64,000 nt of DNA from Kushneria konosiri (GTDB lineage Bacteria > Pseudomonadota > Gammaproteobacteria > Pseudomonadales > Halomonadaceae): the NCBI RefSeq assembly GCF_002155145.1, contig NZ_CP021323.1, forward strand, positions 2,170,001 through 2,234,000, given 5' to 3'. Of this stretch, positions 1 to 10,346 are shown piece by piece (positions within the stretch are counted from its first letter, which is position 1; each line of letters opens with the position of its first letter). Made by a program: the position numbers and the translations under genes. The notes beneath the pieces are model-generated. The model saw nothing but the letters and a program-made list of their open reading frames with translations. It did not search any database and was not told where the DNA came from.

Positions 1-955
1 ACGGCTTTTCATAGCCGGCATGCGGGAAGGGGTTGAACGGAATCAGGTTGATCTTGCAGGGCAGATCCCCGAGCACCTCGGCCAGCTGCTCGGCGTGCTC
101 GCGCTGATCGTTGACGTCCTTGATCAGGGTGTACTCGATGGTGATGTGGCGGGTGCCATCGCTTTTGGACAGATACCGTCGGCAGGCGTCCAGAAGCGTT
201 GCAATGTTGTATTTGCGGTTGAGCGGCACCAGGGTGTTGCGAAGCGCGTCATTGGCGGCATGCAGTGAAATGGCCAGTGCCACATCGATCTCGTCGCCCA
301 GTTTCTCGATCATCGGCACCACGCCCGAAGTCGACAGGGTGACGCGACGCTTGGAGAGCCCGTAGCCGTTGTCATCGAGCATCAGGTGCATGGCGGGCAC
401 GACGTTGTCGTAGTTCAAAAGCGGCTCGCCCATGCCCATCATGACCACGTTGGTGACGGCGCGCCGGCCGTCATCATGGCCCATGCGCCCGCCGGCACTG
501 GCCTGAGCCACCCACAACTGGCCGATGATCTCGGCGGCGGTGAGGTTGCGCTGAAAGCCCTGCTTGCCGGTCGAGCAGAAGCTGCAGTCCAGTGAGCAGC
601 CAACCTGGGAAGAGACGCACAGCGTACGGCGACTGCCGTTTTCTGACGGAATCAGAACGGTTTCCACAAAGCTGCCGTCTTCGACCTCCAGCACCCATTT
701 CTGTGTGCCATCGCTGGACTGGCCTTCGTAGACCACTTTGGGTCCACGAATTTCGGCCACGCGTGCAAGCTTGTCACGCAGGGCCTTGGAAATATTGGTC
801 ATCTGCGAGAAATCATCGACACCCTCATGATGGATCCACTTCATGACCTGCGCGGCGCGAAATTTTTTCTCGCCCTGGTCGATGAAGAACTGCTCCATCT
901 GGCTGCGTGAAAGACCCAGAAGATTGACGGGTGTCGTCGTGGCAGTCTGTGTCAT
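1..955 (-). CDS. rlmN: 23S rRNA (adenine2503-C2)-methyltransferase RlmN, partial
   Basis: Radical-SAM enzyme that methylates C2 of A2503 in 23S rRNA and of A37 in some tRNAs. The gene reads leftward from an ATG at 955 and leaves the window, so only about the first 318 residues are present. The CxxxCxxC cluster motif (Cys120, Cys124, Cys127; CSLDCSFC) binds the 4Fe-4S centre, and the downstream MGMGEPL, STSG and SLHA motifs are typical of RlmN. The C-terminal catalytic cysteine lies outside the window. It follows ndk by 84 bases on the same strand, the usual gammaproteobacterial order (isc genes, ndk, rlmN). Identity is firm; only the missing end limits the call. Confidence 0.95.
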   Translation of the reverse strand, partial: MTQTATTTPVNLLGLSRSQMEQFFIDQGEKKFRAAQVMKWIHHEGVDDFSQMTNISKALRDKLARVAEIRGPKVVYEGQSSDGTQKWVLEVEDGSFVETVLIPSENGSRRTLCVSSQVGCSLDCSFCSTGKQGFQRNLTAAEIIGQLWVAQASAGGRMGHDDGRRAVTNVVMMGMGEPLLNYDNVVPAMHLMLDDNGYGLSKRRVTLSTSGVVPMIEKLGDEIDVALAISLHAANDALRNTLVPLNRKYNIATLLDACRRYLSKSDGTRHITIEYTLIKDVNDQREHAEQLAEVLGDLPCKINLIPFNPFPHAGYEKP

Positions 956-1039
956 GGCAGTGAGCTCGCTGGTGTCGTTGGAGAAAGAAGGCCGCCACCT
1001 GCCCATAAGGCAGATGACGGCCGGGCGCGGCGGGCAGTA

Positions 1040-1468
1040 TCAGCCGCGCGGGCAGATTTCTTCGTCAGAGAAGAAGTAGGCCACTTCACGCTGGGCAGAT
1101 TCCGGTGCATCGGAGCCGTGAACGGCGTTGGCGTCGATGGAAGAAGCGAAATCGGCGCGAATGGTGCCGGCCTCGGCCTTCTTCGGGTCGGTGGCGCCCA
1201 TCAGTTCACGGTTTTTGGCGATGGCATTGTCGCCTTCAAGCACCTGAACAACGACCGGGCCGGAGGTCATGAAGGAGACCAGGTCATTGAAGAAGGGACG
1301 CTCGCGGTGCTCGGCGTAAAAGCCCTCGGCCTTTTCCTGTGACAGGCTGACCATCTTGCAGGCCACGACCTGCAGACCGGCCTTCTCGAAACGAGAAATG
1401 ATGTCGCCTACGGCATTCTTGGCAACGGCGTCCGGCTTGATGATGGAGAGAGTACGTTCCTGGGCCAT
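1040..1468 (-). CDS. ndk: Nucleoside diphosphate kinase
   Basis: Transfers the gamma phosphate of ATP to other nucleoside diphosphates through a phospho-histidine. The 142-residue product has the family's usual length and begins [18 protein letters not shown], the canonical NDK N-terminus. The active-site histidine lies in [12 protein letters not shown] near residue 117. An upstream in-frame start would add 11 unrelated residues, so the ATG at 1468 was chosen. It lies between the IscA-type gene and rlmN on the same strand. Nothing unusual was seen. Confidence 0.97.
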   Translation of the reverse strand: MAQERTLSIIKPDAVAKNAVGDIISRFEKAGLQVVACKMVSLSQEKAEGFYAEHRERPFFNDLVSFMTSGPVVVQVLEGDNAIAKNRELMGATDPKKAEAGTIRADFASSIDANAVHGSDAPESAQREVAYFFSDEEICPRG

Positions 1469-1624
1469 GTTAAAGGGCTCCTGACAGGGTAATGAATTCA
1501 AGGTAAGTCGTGATTCACGATAGCGCAGAGCCGGCAGCCGTGTTGACAGCTGCCGGCTCCGGCAAAAATCGCGCCATTATAGCTGTCGCTGGCGCAACAT
1601 GCATCCGCATTGGTGCGGGCCTGC

Positions 1625-1951
1625 TCAGACGCTGAAACTTTCCCCGCAGCCGCACTCGTCGCGAACGTTGGGATTGTTGAAGCGAAAGAATCGATTGAGG
1701 CCTTCGCTGACGTAATCCACTTCGGTGCCGTCAAGTACGGACAGGGCGTCACTGTCCACGATGACCCTGACGCCGTGATCCTCGAAGACCTGATCATCGG
1801 CTTCGACGCTATCGGCAAAGTCGAGTACGTAGCTGTAGCCCGAGCAGCCGCTTGGCTTGACCGCGACACGCAGTCCTTCGCCACTGCCACGCTCTTCGAG
1901 GACGTGGCGAATCTGGTGAGCGGCGGCTTCGGAAATCGAGATCCGGGCCAT
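1625..1951 (-). CDS. iscA: IscA/HesB-family iron-sulfur carrier protein
   Basis: A-type Fe-S carrier that accepts or donates clusters during maturation. The 108-residue product carries the three family cysteines: one in PSGCSGYSY and two in the C-terminal ECGCGESF. Length and start ([17 protein letters not shown] at 1951) fit the family; a longer open frame to 2140 overlaps iscS and looks spurious. It sits 52 bases downstream of iscS on the same strand, where a full isc operon would carry iscU first. IscA is the most likely name by position, but ErpA and SufA are close relatives that motifs alone do not separate. Confidence 0.88.
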   Translation of the reverse strand: MARISISEAAAHQIRHVLEERGSGEGLRVAVKPSGCSGYSYVLDFADSVEADDQVFEDHGVRVIVDSDALSVLDGTEVDYVSEGLNRFFRFNNPNVRDECGCGESFSV

Positions 1952-2003
1952 GATGGTGTCCTCCCCGGTGATGCGCATCAATTGCGCGATAAAAAAAGGA
2001 TGC

Positions 2004-3161
2004 TCAGGCGCTCTGGCGCGTACGCAGGCTTTCCAGAGCGTTCGAAATGGATTCAAGCGCCTGGTCAATCTCCTCAGCCTGGCTGAAGCGACCAAGGCTG
2101 AAGCGGATAGAAGCCAGCGCCTTTTCACGCGGCACGCCAATGCTGGTCAGTACATGGGAAGGGTCCACACTGGCTGAATTGCAGGCCGAGCCGGTGGATA
2201 CTGCCAGACCCCGCAGGGCCATGATCATGGCTTCGCCGTCCACGCCCTCAAAACCGACATTGATGATGTTGGGGACCTGTGCACCACCGTCGCCGTTGAT
2301 CCAGGTACCTTCAAGCCGCTGAAGGCCATCGCGAAAGCGCTGACCGAGCTGCTCAAGATGCGCGTTATCGCTTTCCTGCTCGTCCTGAGCCAGCGAAAAT
2401 GCCTTGCCCATGCCGGCAATCTGATGGGTGGGCAGGGTGCCGGAGCGCATGCCACGCTCGTGGCCGCCGCCGTGAATCAGCGCTTCGATTCGGGTGCCGC
2501 GTCGTACATAAAGTGCACCAATGCCCTTTGGGCCATAAGCCTTGTGAGCCGACAGCGACAGCATGTCGACGGGCAGGGCGCTCATGTCCAGCGCAATTCG
2601 ACCAGCAGCCTGAGCGGCGTCGACATGAAAGGCAGCACCGTGTGCGGCGGCAATGGCGCCGAGGGCCTGAAGATCGTTGATGCTGCCCAGTTCGTTGTTG
2701 ACCGCCATCAGGGAGATCAGCACCGTCTCCGGACGCAGCGCGTCCTGCAGGGCTTCGGGCGCAATCGTGCCATTGGCTCGGGGCGCGAGGTAGGTCACCT
2801 CAAAGCCCTCCTGCTCAAGGGCAGCGGCGCTGTCGAGCACGGCCTTGTGCTCGATGCTCGAGGTAATCAGGTGTCGGCCGCGGGCACGGTGCGCGCGCAT
2901 GTAGCCAATGAGGGCCAGGTTGTCGGCTTCTGTCGCTCCTGACGTCCAGACAATCTCGCGCGGGTCGGCGCCAATCAGGTCACTGACCTGGCGTCGACCG
3001 GTTTCGACGGCCTGCTCTGCCAGCCAGCCCGACATGTGGCTGCGTGAGGCCGGGTTGGCGAAGGTGCCTTCCAGTGTCAGGTGGCGTGCCATGACCTCGG
3101 CAACACGCGGGTCGACCGGGGTCGTGGCCGCGTAGTCAAGGTAAAGAGGCATGGTGCTCAT
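2004..3161 (-). CDS. iscS: Cysteine desulfurase IscS
   Basis: PLP-dependent enzyme that removes sulfur from L-cysteine for Fe-S cluster and tRNA thiolation pathways. From ATG 3161 it is 385 residues, a little shorter than E. coli IscS (404). Visible hallmarks are the N-terminal [11 protein letters not shown], the PLP lysine in [11 protein letters not shown], and the mobile catalytic cysteine loop [17 protein letters not shown]. It follows iscR by 52 bases. The C-terminus ends SLRTRQSA, without the IscU-docking tail typical of E. coli IscS; this fits the absence of iscU from the operon, although the link is an inference. Confidence 0.95.
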   Translation of the reverse strand: MSTMPLYLDYAATTPVDPRVAEVMARHLTLEGTFANPASRSHMSGWLAEQAVETGRRQVSDLIGADPREIVWTSGATEADNLALIGYMRAHRARGRHLITSSIEHKAVLDSAAALEQEGFEVTYLAPRANGTIAPEALQDALRPETVLISLMAVNNELGSINDLQALGAIAAAHGAAFHVDAAQAAGRIALDMSALPVDMLSLSAHKAYGPKGIGALYVRRGTRIEALIHGGGHERGMRSGTLPTHQIAGMGKAFSLAQDEQESDNAHLEQLGQRFRDGLQRLEGTWINGDGGAQVPNIINVGFEGVDGEAMIMALRGLAVSTGSACNSASVDPSHVLTSIGVPREKALASIRFSLGRFSQAEEIDQALESISNALESLRTRQSA

Positions 3162-3213
3162 GATGATTTCCTTATCTTCAACGTCATGACCTTCTGCACG
3201 ACGCACAATGACA

Positions 3214-3690
3214 TTATGACGTATGAGCAATCGGCAGCACGGCAATCTGGCTGGCGCTGTCCTGCTGACGAGCGGCGATGCGCTGAACATCGTGACGATG
3301 TATCAGTTCCTCAAGCGTAATACGATCGAGAAAATCGTGGATGACATCAGACAGATCGCTCCAGAGATGATGGGTCAGGCAGGTCGTGCCCTGTTGGCAA
3401 TCGCCCGTGCCCTGACAGCGTGTCGCATCAATGGATTCGTTGACCGCATCGATCACACTGGCCACGGAAATATCACTGGGCGCTCTGGCCAGCAGATAGC
3501 CGCCGCCCGGGCCTCGAACGCTGGTGACCAGTCCCTTGCGACGCAGCCGGGCAAACAGCTGCTCGAGATAGGAAAGCGAGATGTCCTGACGCGCCGATAT
3601 ATCGGCCAGGCTGATGGGCGAGCCGCTACCGTGCAGGGCCAGGTCAAGAATGGCTGTAACGGCGTAGCGGCCCTTGGTCGTCAGACGCAT
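3214..3690 (-). CDS. iscR: Rrf2-family regulator IscR
   Basis: Fe-S sensing transcription factor that controls isc and suf genes. The 158-residue product begins [20 protein letters not shown], the classic Rrf2 winged-helix start, with the recognition region around [19 protein letters not shown]. Three cluster-binding cysteines (Cys92, Cys98, Cys104; [13 protein letters not shown]) and His107 in the adjoining HHLW are present, so it should bind a 2Fe-2S cluster. It is first in the minus-strand isc transcript and has a sigma70-like promoter overlapped by an IscR-like box just upstream, which fits autorepression. Confidence 0.95.
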   Translation of the reverse strand: MRLTTKGRYAVTAILDLALHGSGSPISLADISARQDISLSYLEQLFARLRRKGLVTSVRGPGGGYLLARAPSDISVASVIDAVNESIDATRCQGTGDCQQGTTCLTHHLWSDLSDVIHDFLDRITLEELIHRHDVQRIAARQQDSASQIAVLPIAHTS

Positions 3691-3723
3691 GATCCAGATT
3701 CCGCAGCATGACAGTAATTGCTG

Positions 3724-3752
3724 ATTATGATAATCCCGAGAGATTTGGTCAA
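3724..3752 (-). promoter_or_regulatory. iscR promoter with overlapping IscR-type box
   Basis: On the minus strand there is a -35 element TTGACC (3752-3747), a 17-base spacer and a -10 element CATAAT (3729-3724), about 34 bases upstream of the iscR ATG. The spacer contains CTCGGG, so TTGACC followed at short distance by CTCGGG and an AT-rich end resembles the type 1 IscR binding site that overlaps iscR promoters in other gammaproteobacteria. The promoter match is direct; the operator role is inferred. Confidence 0.6.
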
Positions 3753-3787
3753 CAATTACGCGTGGCGGTCTGCGCCTTCAGGTGATG

Positions 3788-4588
3788 TCACGATGATGAG
3801 TCGGTGGGTTCCGGTGGCTTGCCGGAACCGTTTTGCAGGCGGTCTACCCGCGTCAGAATGCCACGCAGCATATTGAGTTCCATCACGTCCATGCGGCTTC
3901 GCATGTAAAGACGTCGCAGGCGTGCCATCAGTTGCCGAGGGTTATTCGGGTCGTGAAAGCCGATATCAATCAGGGTGCGTTCAAGATGTTCAAAAAAGCG
4001 CTCGGTATCGGCGTGGTTGGCCAGCGGATTGTCCCATTCCACGCCAAAGGGGTAGGCCGAGCCGGGCAGGGCATCCGCCGTGTTTGTCTGGGTTGAAAGC
4101 CAGGCCTGACGGCACTCATAGGCCAGCACCTGAACGGCGGCGGCCAGATTCAGCGAACTGTAATCGGCCGATGTCGGGATGTGCACATGCGTATGACAGC
4201 GCTGAAGCTCTTCGTTGGTCAGGCCCTTGTCTTCACGCCCAAAAACCAGTGCCACCGTATTGCTCTGACCCTGCATCTCGCCGGGCAGTCGGGCGGAGAA
4301 TTCTCGTGGTGAGCACAGCGGCCAGGGCAGATGACGCGAGCGGGCGCTGGCACCGACCACCCACTGACAGTCCGTCAGTGCCGTTTCGAGCGAGTCGTGC
4401 AGGGTGGCTCGATCCAGAATGTCATCGGCACCCGAGGCCCGGGCGATGGCCTCCGGTGTGATTCCCTCGCAGCGCGGGGCTACCAGGGCGAGCTGTTCAA
4501 GCCCCATGGTTTTCATGGCGCGCGCGGCGGCGCCGATATTACCGGGATGGCTGGTGCCAATCAGAACAATACGAATGCGCTCTAGCAT
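3788..4588 (-). CDS. trmJ: tRNA (cytidine/uridine-32 2'-O)-methyltransferase TrmJ
   Basis: SPOUT-fold methyltransferase that modifies the ribose at tRNA position 32. The 266-residue product begins LERIRIVLIGTSHPGNIGAAARAM, the TrmH/TrmJ N-terminal motif. SAM-binding knot motifs are LVFGREDKGLTNEEL and IPTSADYSSLNLAAAVQ. The C-terminal extension (FFEHLERTLIDIGF) is typical of TrmJ rather than TrmH. It lies back to back with suhB, as in E. coli and Pseudomonas, and about 100 bases upstream of iscR on the same strand. Function is firmly supported by motif and neighbourhood. Confidence 0.94.
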   Translation of the reverse strand: MLERIRIVLIGTSHPGNIGAAARAMKTMGLEQLALVAPRCEGITPEAIARASGADDILDRATLHDSLETALTDCQWVVGASARSRHLPWPLCSPREFSARLPGEMQGQSNTVALVFGREDKGLTNEELQRCHTHVHIPTSADYSSLNLAAAVQVLAYECRQAWLSTQTNTADALPGSAYPFGVEWDNPLANHADTERFFEHLERTLIDIGFHDPNNPRQLMARLRRLYMRSRMDVMELNMLRGILTRVDRLQNGSGKPPEPTDSSS

Positions 4589-4867
4589 GAAAATCGCCGT
4601 GATACAGAAAACGTGGGCCGTTGGGCATTGGAAGAGGCGAGTCTAGCATGGAGCGGCCAGGGTCTGCCCTGATGGAGTGCTGGCGAGTTGATGGCGTCTC
4701 TGCTAGCATCGTCGGCCACTTTTCCGGACAGTCCGCTTTTCAGACAACTCATTTTATCGCGTCGTCCAAGTAACACCACCAGCGGTGGCTTGCTCGGACG
4801 GCGTTTGAATCTGTCAGCCACTGACCTGCCTTTCGCTCTTTAACAGCACTCGGTTCGAGGATTGATC

Positions 4868-5674
4868 ATGCATCCAATGGTCCAGTTTGCCCTGCGCGCG
4901 CTGCGTGGCGCCCAGGAACAGTTCGTTCGCGTTCGCGACCGACTTGATATTGCCCGTGAAGACAACACGCTCGATACGCTGCTCAGCGATACGGCCCAGC
5001 GCGCAGAAACCCTGATTGCCTCACAGTTTGGCAAGGGCTACCCGGAACATGGCATGTCAGGCCGCTATATCGGCTGGAACGAAGGCCGTGGCGAAGGACG
5101 TGATTACCACTGGAAGATCGAAATCTTTCACGGCTACGCCAATCTGGCGTCCGGTACCTCGGGCTGTGCGCTGTCGATGGTGTGCCTCTACAAGGGGCGT
5201 CCCGAGCACGCCGTCATTATTTCTCCCTTTACCGATGAAGAGTATCTGGTCAGCCGCGGGCGTGGTGCCCACTACAACGGCCGCCGCATGCGCGTACCGG
5301 TTCGCACCAGCATTGACGGCAGCCGCATTGCGCTGGGCCTTCCCGAAAACTGGATGCGCGAGCGCTATTTCTCTACCTGGCAGATCCTGACGACCCAGCT
5401 GGGTGCGCGCGTCGATATGCTGCGCGCCTCGGGCTGTCCGCTGCTGGACATGCTGTCGCTGTGCGCCGGCCACGTCGATGCGGCCTTCATTCTGGGGCTG
5501 GACGAGCAGGACATGCATATCATCAGTCTGGTGCTCAAGGAGTGTGGCGCCCTGTCCGGCACGCCGCAGGGCAGCCCGCAGATCAAGATCGAAGGGGCGC
5601 TCATGGCCGCCTCGCCGCGCCTTTTCAAGCAGCTGGTACAGGCCATGGGCAACGCGAACCTGCCGTCCCTGTAA
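4868..5674 (+). CDS. suhB: SuhB-like protein with degenerate inositol monophosphatase active site
   Basis: Inositol-monophosphatase-fold protein of 268 residues, matching the length of E. coli SuhB (267). The ATG at 4868 is preceded by GAGG at 4857-4860 and gives the SuhB-like start MHPMVQFALRA. The gene is in the conserved suhB position beside trmJ. Key catalytic motifs are altered: the TEESG loop reads SGRYIG, the metal-binding IDPLDGTTNF motif reads IEIFHGYANL (first Asp to Glu, second Asp to His), and the WDxAAG motif keeps only its Asp (QDMHII). Phosphatase activity is therefore unlikely. In E. coli, SuhB also works in the Nus antitermination complex on rRNA operons, a role reported not to need catalysis, so a purely structural role is the best inference. 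Confidence 0.85.
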   Translation: MHPMVQFALRALRGAQEQFVRVRDRLDIAREDNTLDTLLSDTAQRAETLIASQFGKGYPEHGMSGRYIGWNEGRGEGRDYHWKIEIFHGYANLASGTSGCALSMVCLYKGRPEHAVIISPFTDEEYLVSRGRGAHYNGRRMRVPVRTSIDGSRIALGLPENWMRERYFSTWQILTTQLGARVDMLRASGCPLLDMLSLCAGHVDAAFILGLDEQDMHIISLVLKECGALSGTPQGSPQIKIEGALMAASPRLFKQLVQAMGNANLPSL

Positions 5675-5730
5675 TCTCTGCGTTATCGATAATACCGTTG
5701 TCCAGCACTGGTCTTTCGGTATCAGAAATC

Positions 5731-5766
5731 AAAAAGGGCCCGCCTCCATGAGGCGGGCCCTTTTGT
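5731..5766. terminator. Bidirectional rho-independent terminator between suhB and secF
   Basis: A perfect 11-base-pair stem (5736-5746 with 5750-5760, GGGCCCGCCTC and its complement) closes a 3-base loop. It is flanked by five A residues on the left and TTTTGTTT on the right, so it can end both the rightward suhB transcript and the leftward sec transcript. Confidence 0.92.
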
Positions 5767-5803
5767 TTGTCGAAAACGCCAATCCATCAGGCGCCCTGAC
5801 GTC

Positions 5804-6712
5804 TCAGGGCAGTTCGTCTTCGGCAGCGTTTTCGCGTTTGGCCGGGATCAGGTCTTCGCGCTCCAGCTTGACCAGCAGCAGCATGGCGGCCGCGACATAG
5901 ATGGAGGAGAACGTCCCTAGTACCACACCCACAATCAGGGCCAGCGAGAAGTTGTGGATCATGTCGCCGCCCAGGAAAAACAGCGCCAGCAACACCAGCA
6001 GGGTTGTTCCCGAGGTCGACAGCGTTCGCGATAGGGTCTGATTGATGGCGTCGTTGAAGATCCTGACCAGATCATTGGACTGGGAGCGACGGATGTTTTC
6101 GCGGATCCGGTCGTAGACGATGATGGTGTCGTTGAGCGAGTAACCGATTACGGCCAGCACCGCGGCCAGTACCGTCAGGTCGAAGTCGAAACCGAACAGG
6201 GCAAAAAAGCCCAGCAGGATCACCACATCGTGGCCCAGCGAAATCAGGGCGCCGAGGGCAAACTTGTACTGAAAGCGAAAGGCGACATACAGCGCGACCA
6301 CACCGAGGGCAATCAGCATGCCCAATCCACTCTGGTCGCGAAGTTGATCGCCGACTTGAGCGCCGACATACTCAGCCCGCACCAGATCGACCTGCTCGCC
6401 CTCGGCACGCAGGGCGGTGACGACCTGATCACCGATGCCTTCATCAAAGGTCTGCTGAAGGCGGACCAGCACGTCGGTGTCAGCACCAAAGGTCTGCACC
6501 GAATAGTTGCCAAAGCCTGCCTCGCCCAGCTCATCACGAACTTCGTCAAGCGAGGGCGCCTTGGCGTAGCTTACCTCGACCTGGGTGCCGCCGGTGAAGT
6601 CGAGGCCCAGGCTCAAGCCCTTGACAGCCAGCGCCCCAAAGGCGATGACCGTCAACAGGATAGAGATGATGTAGGCAGCCTTGCGTTTGCCCATGAAATC
6701 AAATTGCGTCAT
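5804..6712 (-). CDS. secF: Protein translocase subunit SecF
   Basis: Inner-membrane RND-type subunit of SecDF, which uses the proton gradient to assist Sec-dependent export. The 302-residue product has the N-terminal transmembrane helix, the SLGLDFTGGTQVEV motif, and a C-terminal bundle with ALGVVALYVAFRF and AVIGYSLNDTIIVYDRIREN, a SecF signature. It is 12 bases downstream of secD and is the last gene of the queA-tgt-yajC-secD-secF group, ending just before the bidirectional terminator. The length is near the usual 305-325 residues. Confidence 0.96.
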   Translation of the reverse strand: MTQFDFMGKRKAAYIISILLTVIAFGALAVKGLSLGLDFTGGTQVEVSYAKAPSLDEVRDELGEAGFGNYSVQTFGADTDVLVRLQQTFDEGIGDQVVTALRAEGEQVDLVRAEYVGAQVGDQLRDQSGLGMLIALGVVALYVAFRFQYKFALGALISLGHDVVILLGFFALFGFDFDLTVLAAVLAVIGYSLNDTIIVYDRIRENIRRSQSNDLVRIFNDAINQTLSRTLSTSGTTLLVLLALFFLGGDMIHNFSLALIVGVVLGTFSSIYVAAAMLLLVKLEREDLIPAKRENAAEDELP

Positions 6713-6724
6713 TTGCCGGCCTCC

Positions 6725-8569
6725 TCAGATCCACAGCTTCTTGAGCGACTTGCCGCCTACGACAAGGTTGGTAAGGGCACGGCTCACCATCACACCGGTG
6801 AAGACCGAGGTCAGAATGCCCAGTGACAGCGTGACCGCGAAGCCTTTCACCGGGCCGGTGCCGATCGAGAACAGAATGATCGCCACCAGCAGGGTGGTGA
6901 TGTTGGCATCCAGAATGGAGGTGAAGGCGCGTTCATAGCCGGCATGAATGGCCTGCTGAATCGAGCGGGTACGCAGTTCCTCGCGTATACGCTCGAAAAT
7001 AAGCACGTTGGCATCGACTGCCATACCCAGCGTCAGCACGATCCCGGCTATGCCGGGGAGCGTCAGGGTGGCGCCCAGCAGGGACATTGCGGCAATCAAG
7101 AGGGTCAGGTTGACGGCCAGTGCCACGTTGGCAATCAGGCCAAAGCCCTTGTAGCGCACCAGCATGAACGCCAGCACCAGAACCAGCCCGACAAGAACCG
7201 ACATGATGCCGCGATCAATGTTCTGCTGCCCAAGGCTTGGCCCGATGGTGCGTTCCTGGGCGAAGTAGATGGGTGCGGCCAGCGAGCCCGAACGCAGCAG
7301 CAGTGACAGTTCGCGCGCCTCGGTCGGAGAGTCGAGCCCTGTGATGCGGAACTGATTGCCCAGCGCACTCTGAATGGTGGCCAGACTGATGATGCCGCGT
7401 TCGGTGTAGGGGATGCGCTCCTCGACCTGCTCGCCGTCACGCGTGACGGTGCGTGTGCGAGTCTTGTGTTCGATATAGAGCACGGCCATGTTCCGTCCGA
7501 TATTGGCCCGCGTGGCGCGGTTCATGCGACTGCCGCCGGGGCCATCGAGATTGATGTTGACTTGGGGACGGCCGCTGTCATCAAACGAGGTGCTGGCGCT
7601 GGAGACGCGATCGCCGGTAATGATGACATCGCGTTCCAGTGCTGCCCTGCGGCCGGCATCGTTGCGGAATTCGAACGCCTGCTGCTGGTCGGCACTCGTG
7701 CTGTCGGACGCTTCAAGGCGGAACTCGAGGTTGGCCGTGGCCCCCACGATCCGCTTGGCTTCGGCCGTGTCCTGCACGCCCGGCAGCTCCACCACAATGC
7801 GATTGGGGCCCTGACGCTGCACGATCGGCTCGGAAACACCCAGCTCGTTGACGCGATTGCGAAGCGTTGTGAGGTTTTGATTGATGGCGTAGTCCTGGAT
7901 GTCGGTGACGGCCTGATCGGTCAGCGTCATGACAAGCGTCGGGCCTGCATCATCCTCATTGGCGAAGGTAAATTCGTTGTACTGGCGGCTGAGCAGCGCT
8001 CTTGCCTGACTGCGGTCCTCTGCATTGGCAAAGGTAAAGCGGATGGTGTTATCGCCGGTGGTGTTGTTGCGATAACGAATGCCTTCGCCGCGCAGGGCTT
8101 CGCGCATGGCGCTGGCGTTGACATCCAGACGCTGATCAATGGCCGCATCCATGTCGACTTCCAGCAGGAAGTGCACGCCGCCACGCAGATCAAGCCCCAG
8201 ATTCATGGGCTTGGCGCCAATGGACTGCAGCCATTGCGGCGTCGAGTCGGCAAGATTGAGCGCCACGGTATAGCCCTGTCCCAGCGCCTTGCTGACCATG
8301 TCCCGAGCCGCAGACTGCTGTGAGCCGTTTTCCAGCCGTATCAGACCGGTGCCGTTGGCGGACTCGCGTGATTTGACGGCGATGCCTGCCTGCTCGAGCG
8401 TTTGATTGACACGTGCCATCTCGCTTTCGCCAACGCTTGCGCCGCTATTGGCCGCGCTGATCTGGATGGCCGGATCCTTGGGGTACATATTGGGCAGTGC
8501 ATAGAGAACGCCCACAATAAACACGAGGAGTATCAGCAGATACTTCCAGAGGGGATAACGATTGAGCAT
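6725..8569 (-). CDS. secD: Protein translocase subunit SecD
   Basis: Partner of SecF in the inner membrane with a large periplasmic domain. From ATG 8569 it is 614 residues, essentially the E. coli length (615), and starts MLNRYPLWKYLLILLVF, an immediate membrane helix. Diagnostic motifs are NLGLDLRGGVHFLLEVD, the periplasmic P1-region motif NRVNELGVSEPIVQRQG, and the C-terminal GMAVDANVLIFERIREELR. An in-frame extension to 8653 has no SecD-like sequence. Upstream lies yajC and downstream secF on the same strand. Confidence 0.96.
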   Translation of the reverse strand: MLNRYPLWKYLLILLVFIVGVLYALPNMYPKDPAIQISAANSGASVGESEMARVNQTLEQAGIAVKSRESANGTGLIRLENGSQQSAARDMVSKALGQGYTVALNLADSTPQWLQSIGAKPMNLGLDLRGGVHFLLEVDMDAAIDQRLDVNASAMREALRGEGIRYRNNTTGDNTIRFTFANAEDRSQARALLSRQYNEFTFANEDDAGPTLVMTLTDQAVTDIQDYAINQNLTTLRNRVNELGVSEPIVQRQGPNRIVVELPGVQDTAEAKRIVGATANLEFRLEASDSTSADQQQAFEFRNDAGRRAALERDVIITGDRVSSASTSFDDSGRPQVNINLDGPGGSRMNRATRANIGRNMAVLYIEHKTRTRTVTRDGEQVEERIPYTERGIISLATIQSALGNQFRITGLDSPTEARELSLLLRSGSLAAPIYFAQERTIGPSLGQQNIDRGIMSVLVGLVLVLAFMLVRYKGFGLIANVALAVNLTLLIAAMSLLGATLTLPGIAGIVLTLGMAVDANVLIFERIREELRTRSIQQAIHAGYERAFTSILDANITTLLVAIILFSIGTGPVKGFAVTLSLGILTSVFTGVMVSRALTNLVVGGKSLKKLWI

Positions 8570-8762
8570 CGTGGCCCTGTCCTGATTGGCTGGTGGCTCA
8601 AAGAGCGCTTTTGAGGTCGTATCAATGACCACAGGGCCCGACCAATGGTTCAATCACCACTGAGCGAGCCCCGGGCAGAATACGACGTGCTGTGCGTCAA
8701 CACGCCGCGAGCAGGTGTGACCACACCGATATGCCAGCGGTGGTCGCCTGCCTTCACTGGGT

Positions 8763-9101
8763 TCAGATCGATTTCAGTGTGCCCTTGGGCAGTACGCTGA
8801 TAACCGAGCTTTTCTGAACGTTGACTTCAGTACCTTCGGCGATTTCCAGAGTGATGAACTCGTCACCGACCTTGGTCAAACGCCCCATAAGGCCACCGCT
8901 GATGGTGACTTCGTCGCCTTTGGAGAGCTCTGCCATCAACTTCTTGTGTGCCTTGGCGCGCTTGGACTGCGGACGCCACAGCAGGAAATAGAAAATCAGG
9001 ACAAAGCCGACCAGCATGACGATCTGACCGATGGCACCCGCGCCACCGGCACTACCGGAGCCCCCTTCTGCCATGGCTGCCGGAATCAGGTACTCGAGCA
9101 T
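8763..9101 (-). CDS. yajC: Preprotein translocase subunit YajC
   Basis: Small single-span inner-membrane protein that associates with SecDF. The 112-residue product has one transmembrane helix (about residues 22-42, IGQIVMLVGFVLIFYFLLW) followed by RPQSKRAKAHKKLMAELSKGDEVTISGG, the family signature, and a cytoplasmic beta-rich tail. It lies between tgt (51 bases upstream) and secD, the conserved order. Confidence 0.96.
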   Translation of the reverse strand: MLEYLIPAAMAEGGSGSAGGAGAIGQIVMLVGFVLIFYFLLWRPQSKRAKAHKKLMAELSKGDEVTISGGLMGRLTKVGDEFITLEIAEGTEVNVQKSSVISVLPKGTLKSI

Positions 9102-9152
9102 GAGGTTTCCTCTAGGAATGATCTTGTTCAGTGGTGCTCTGTTATAAGCCGT

Positions 9153-10346
<1,194 letters not shown>

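Noticed and set aside
1118-1342. Plus-strand frame opposite ndk
   Set aside because: Shadow of a well-supported conserved gene, with no start signal.
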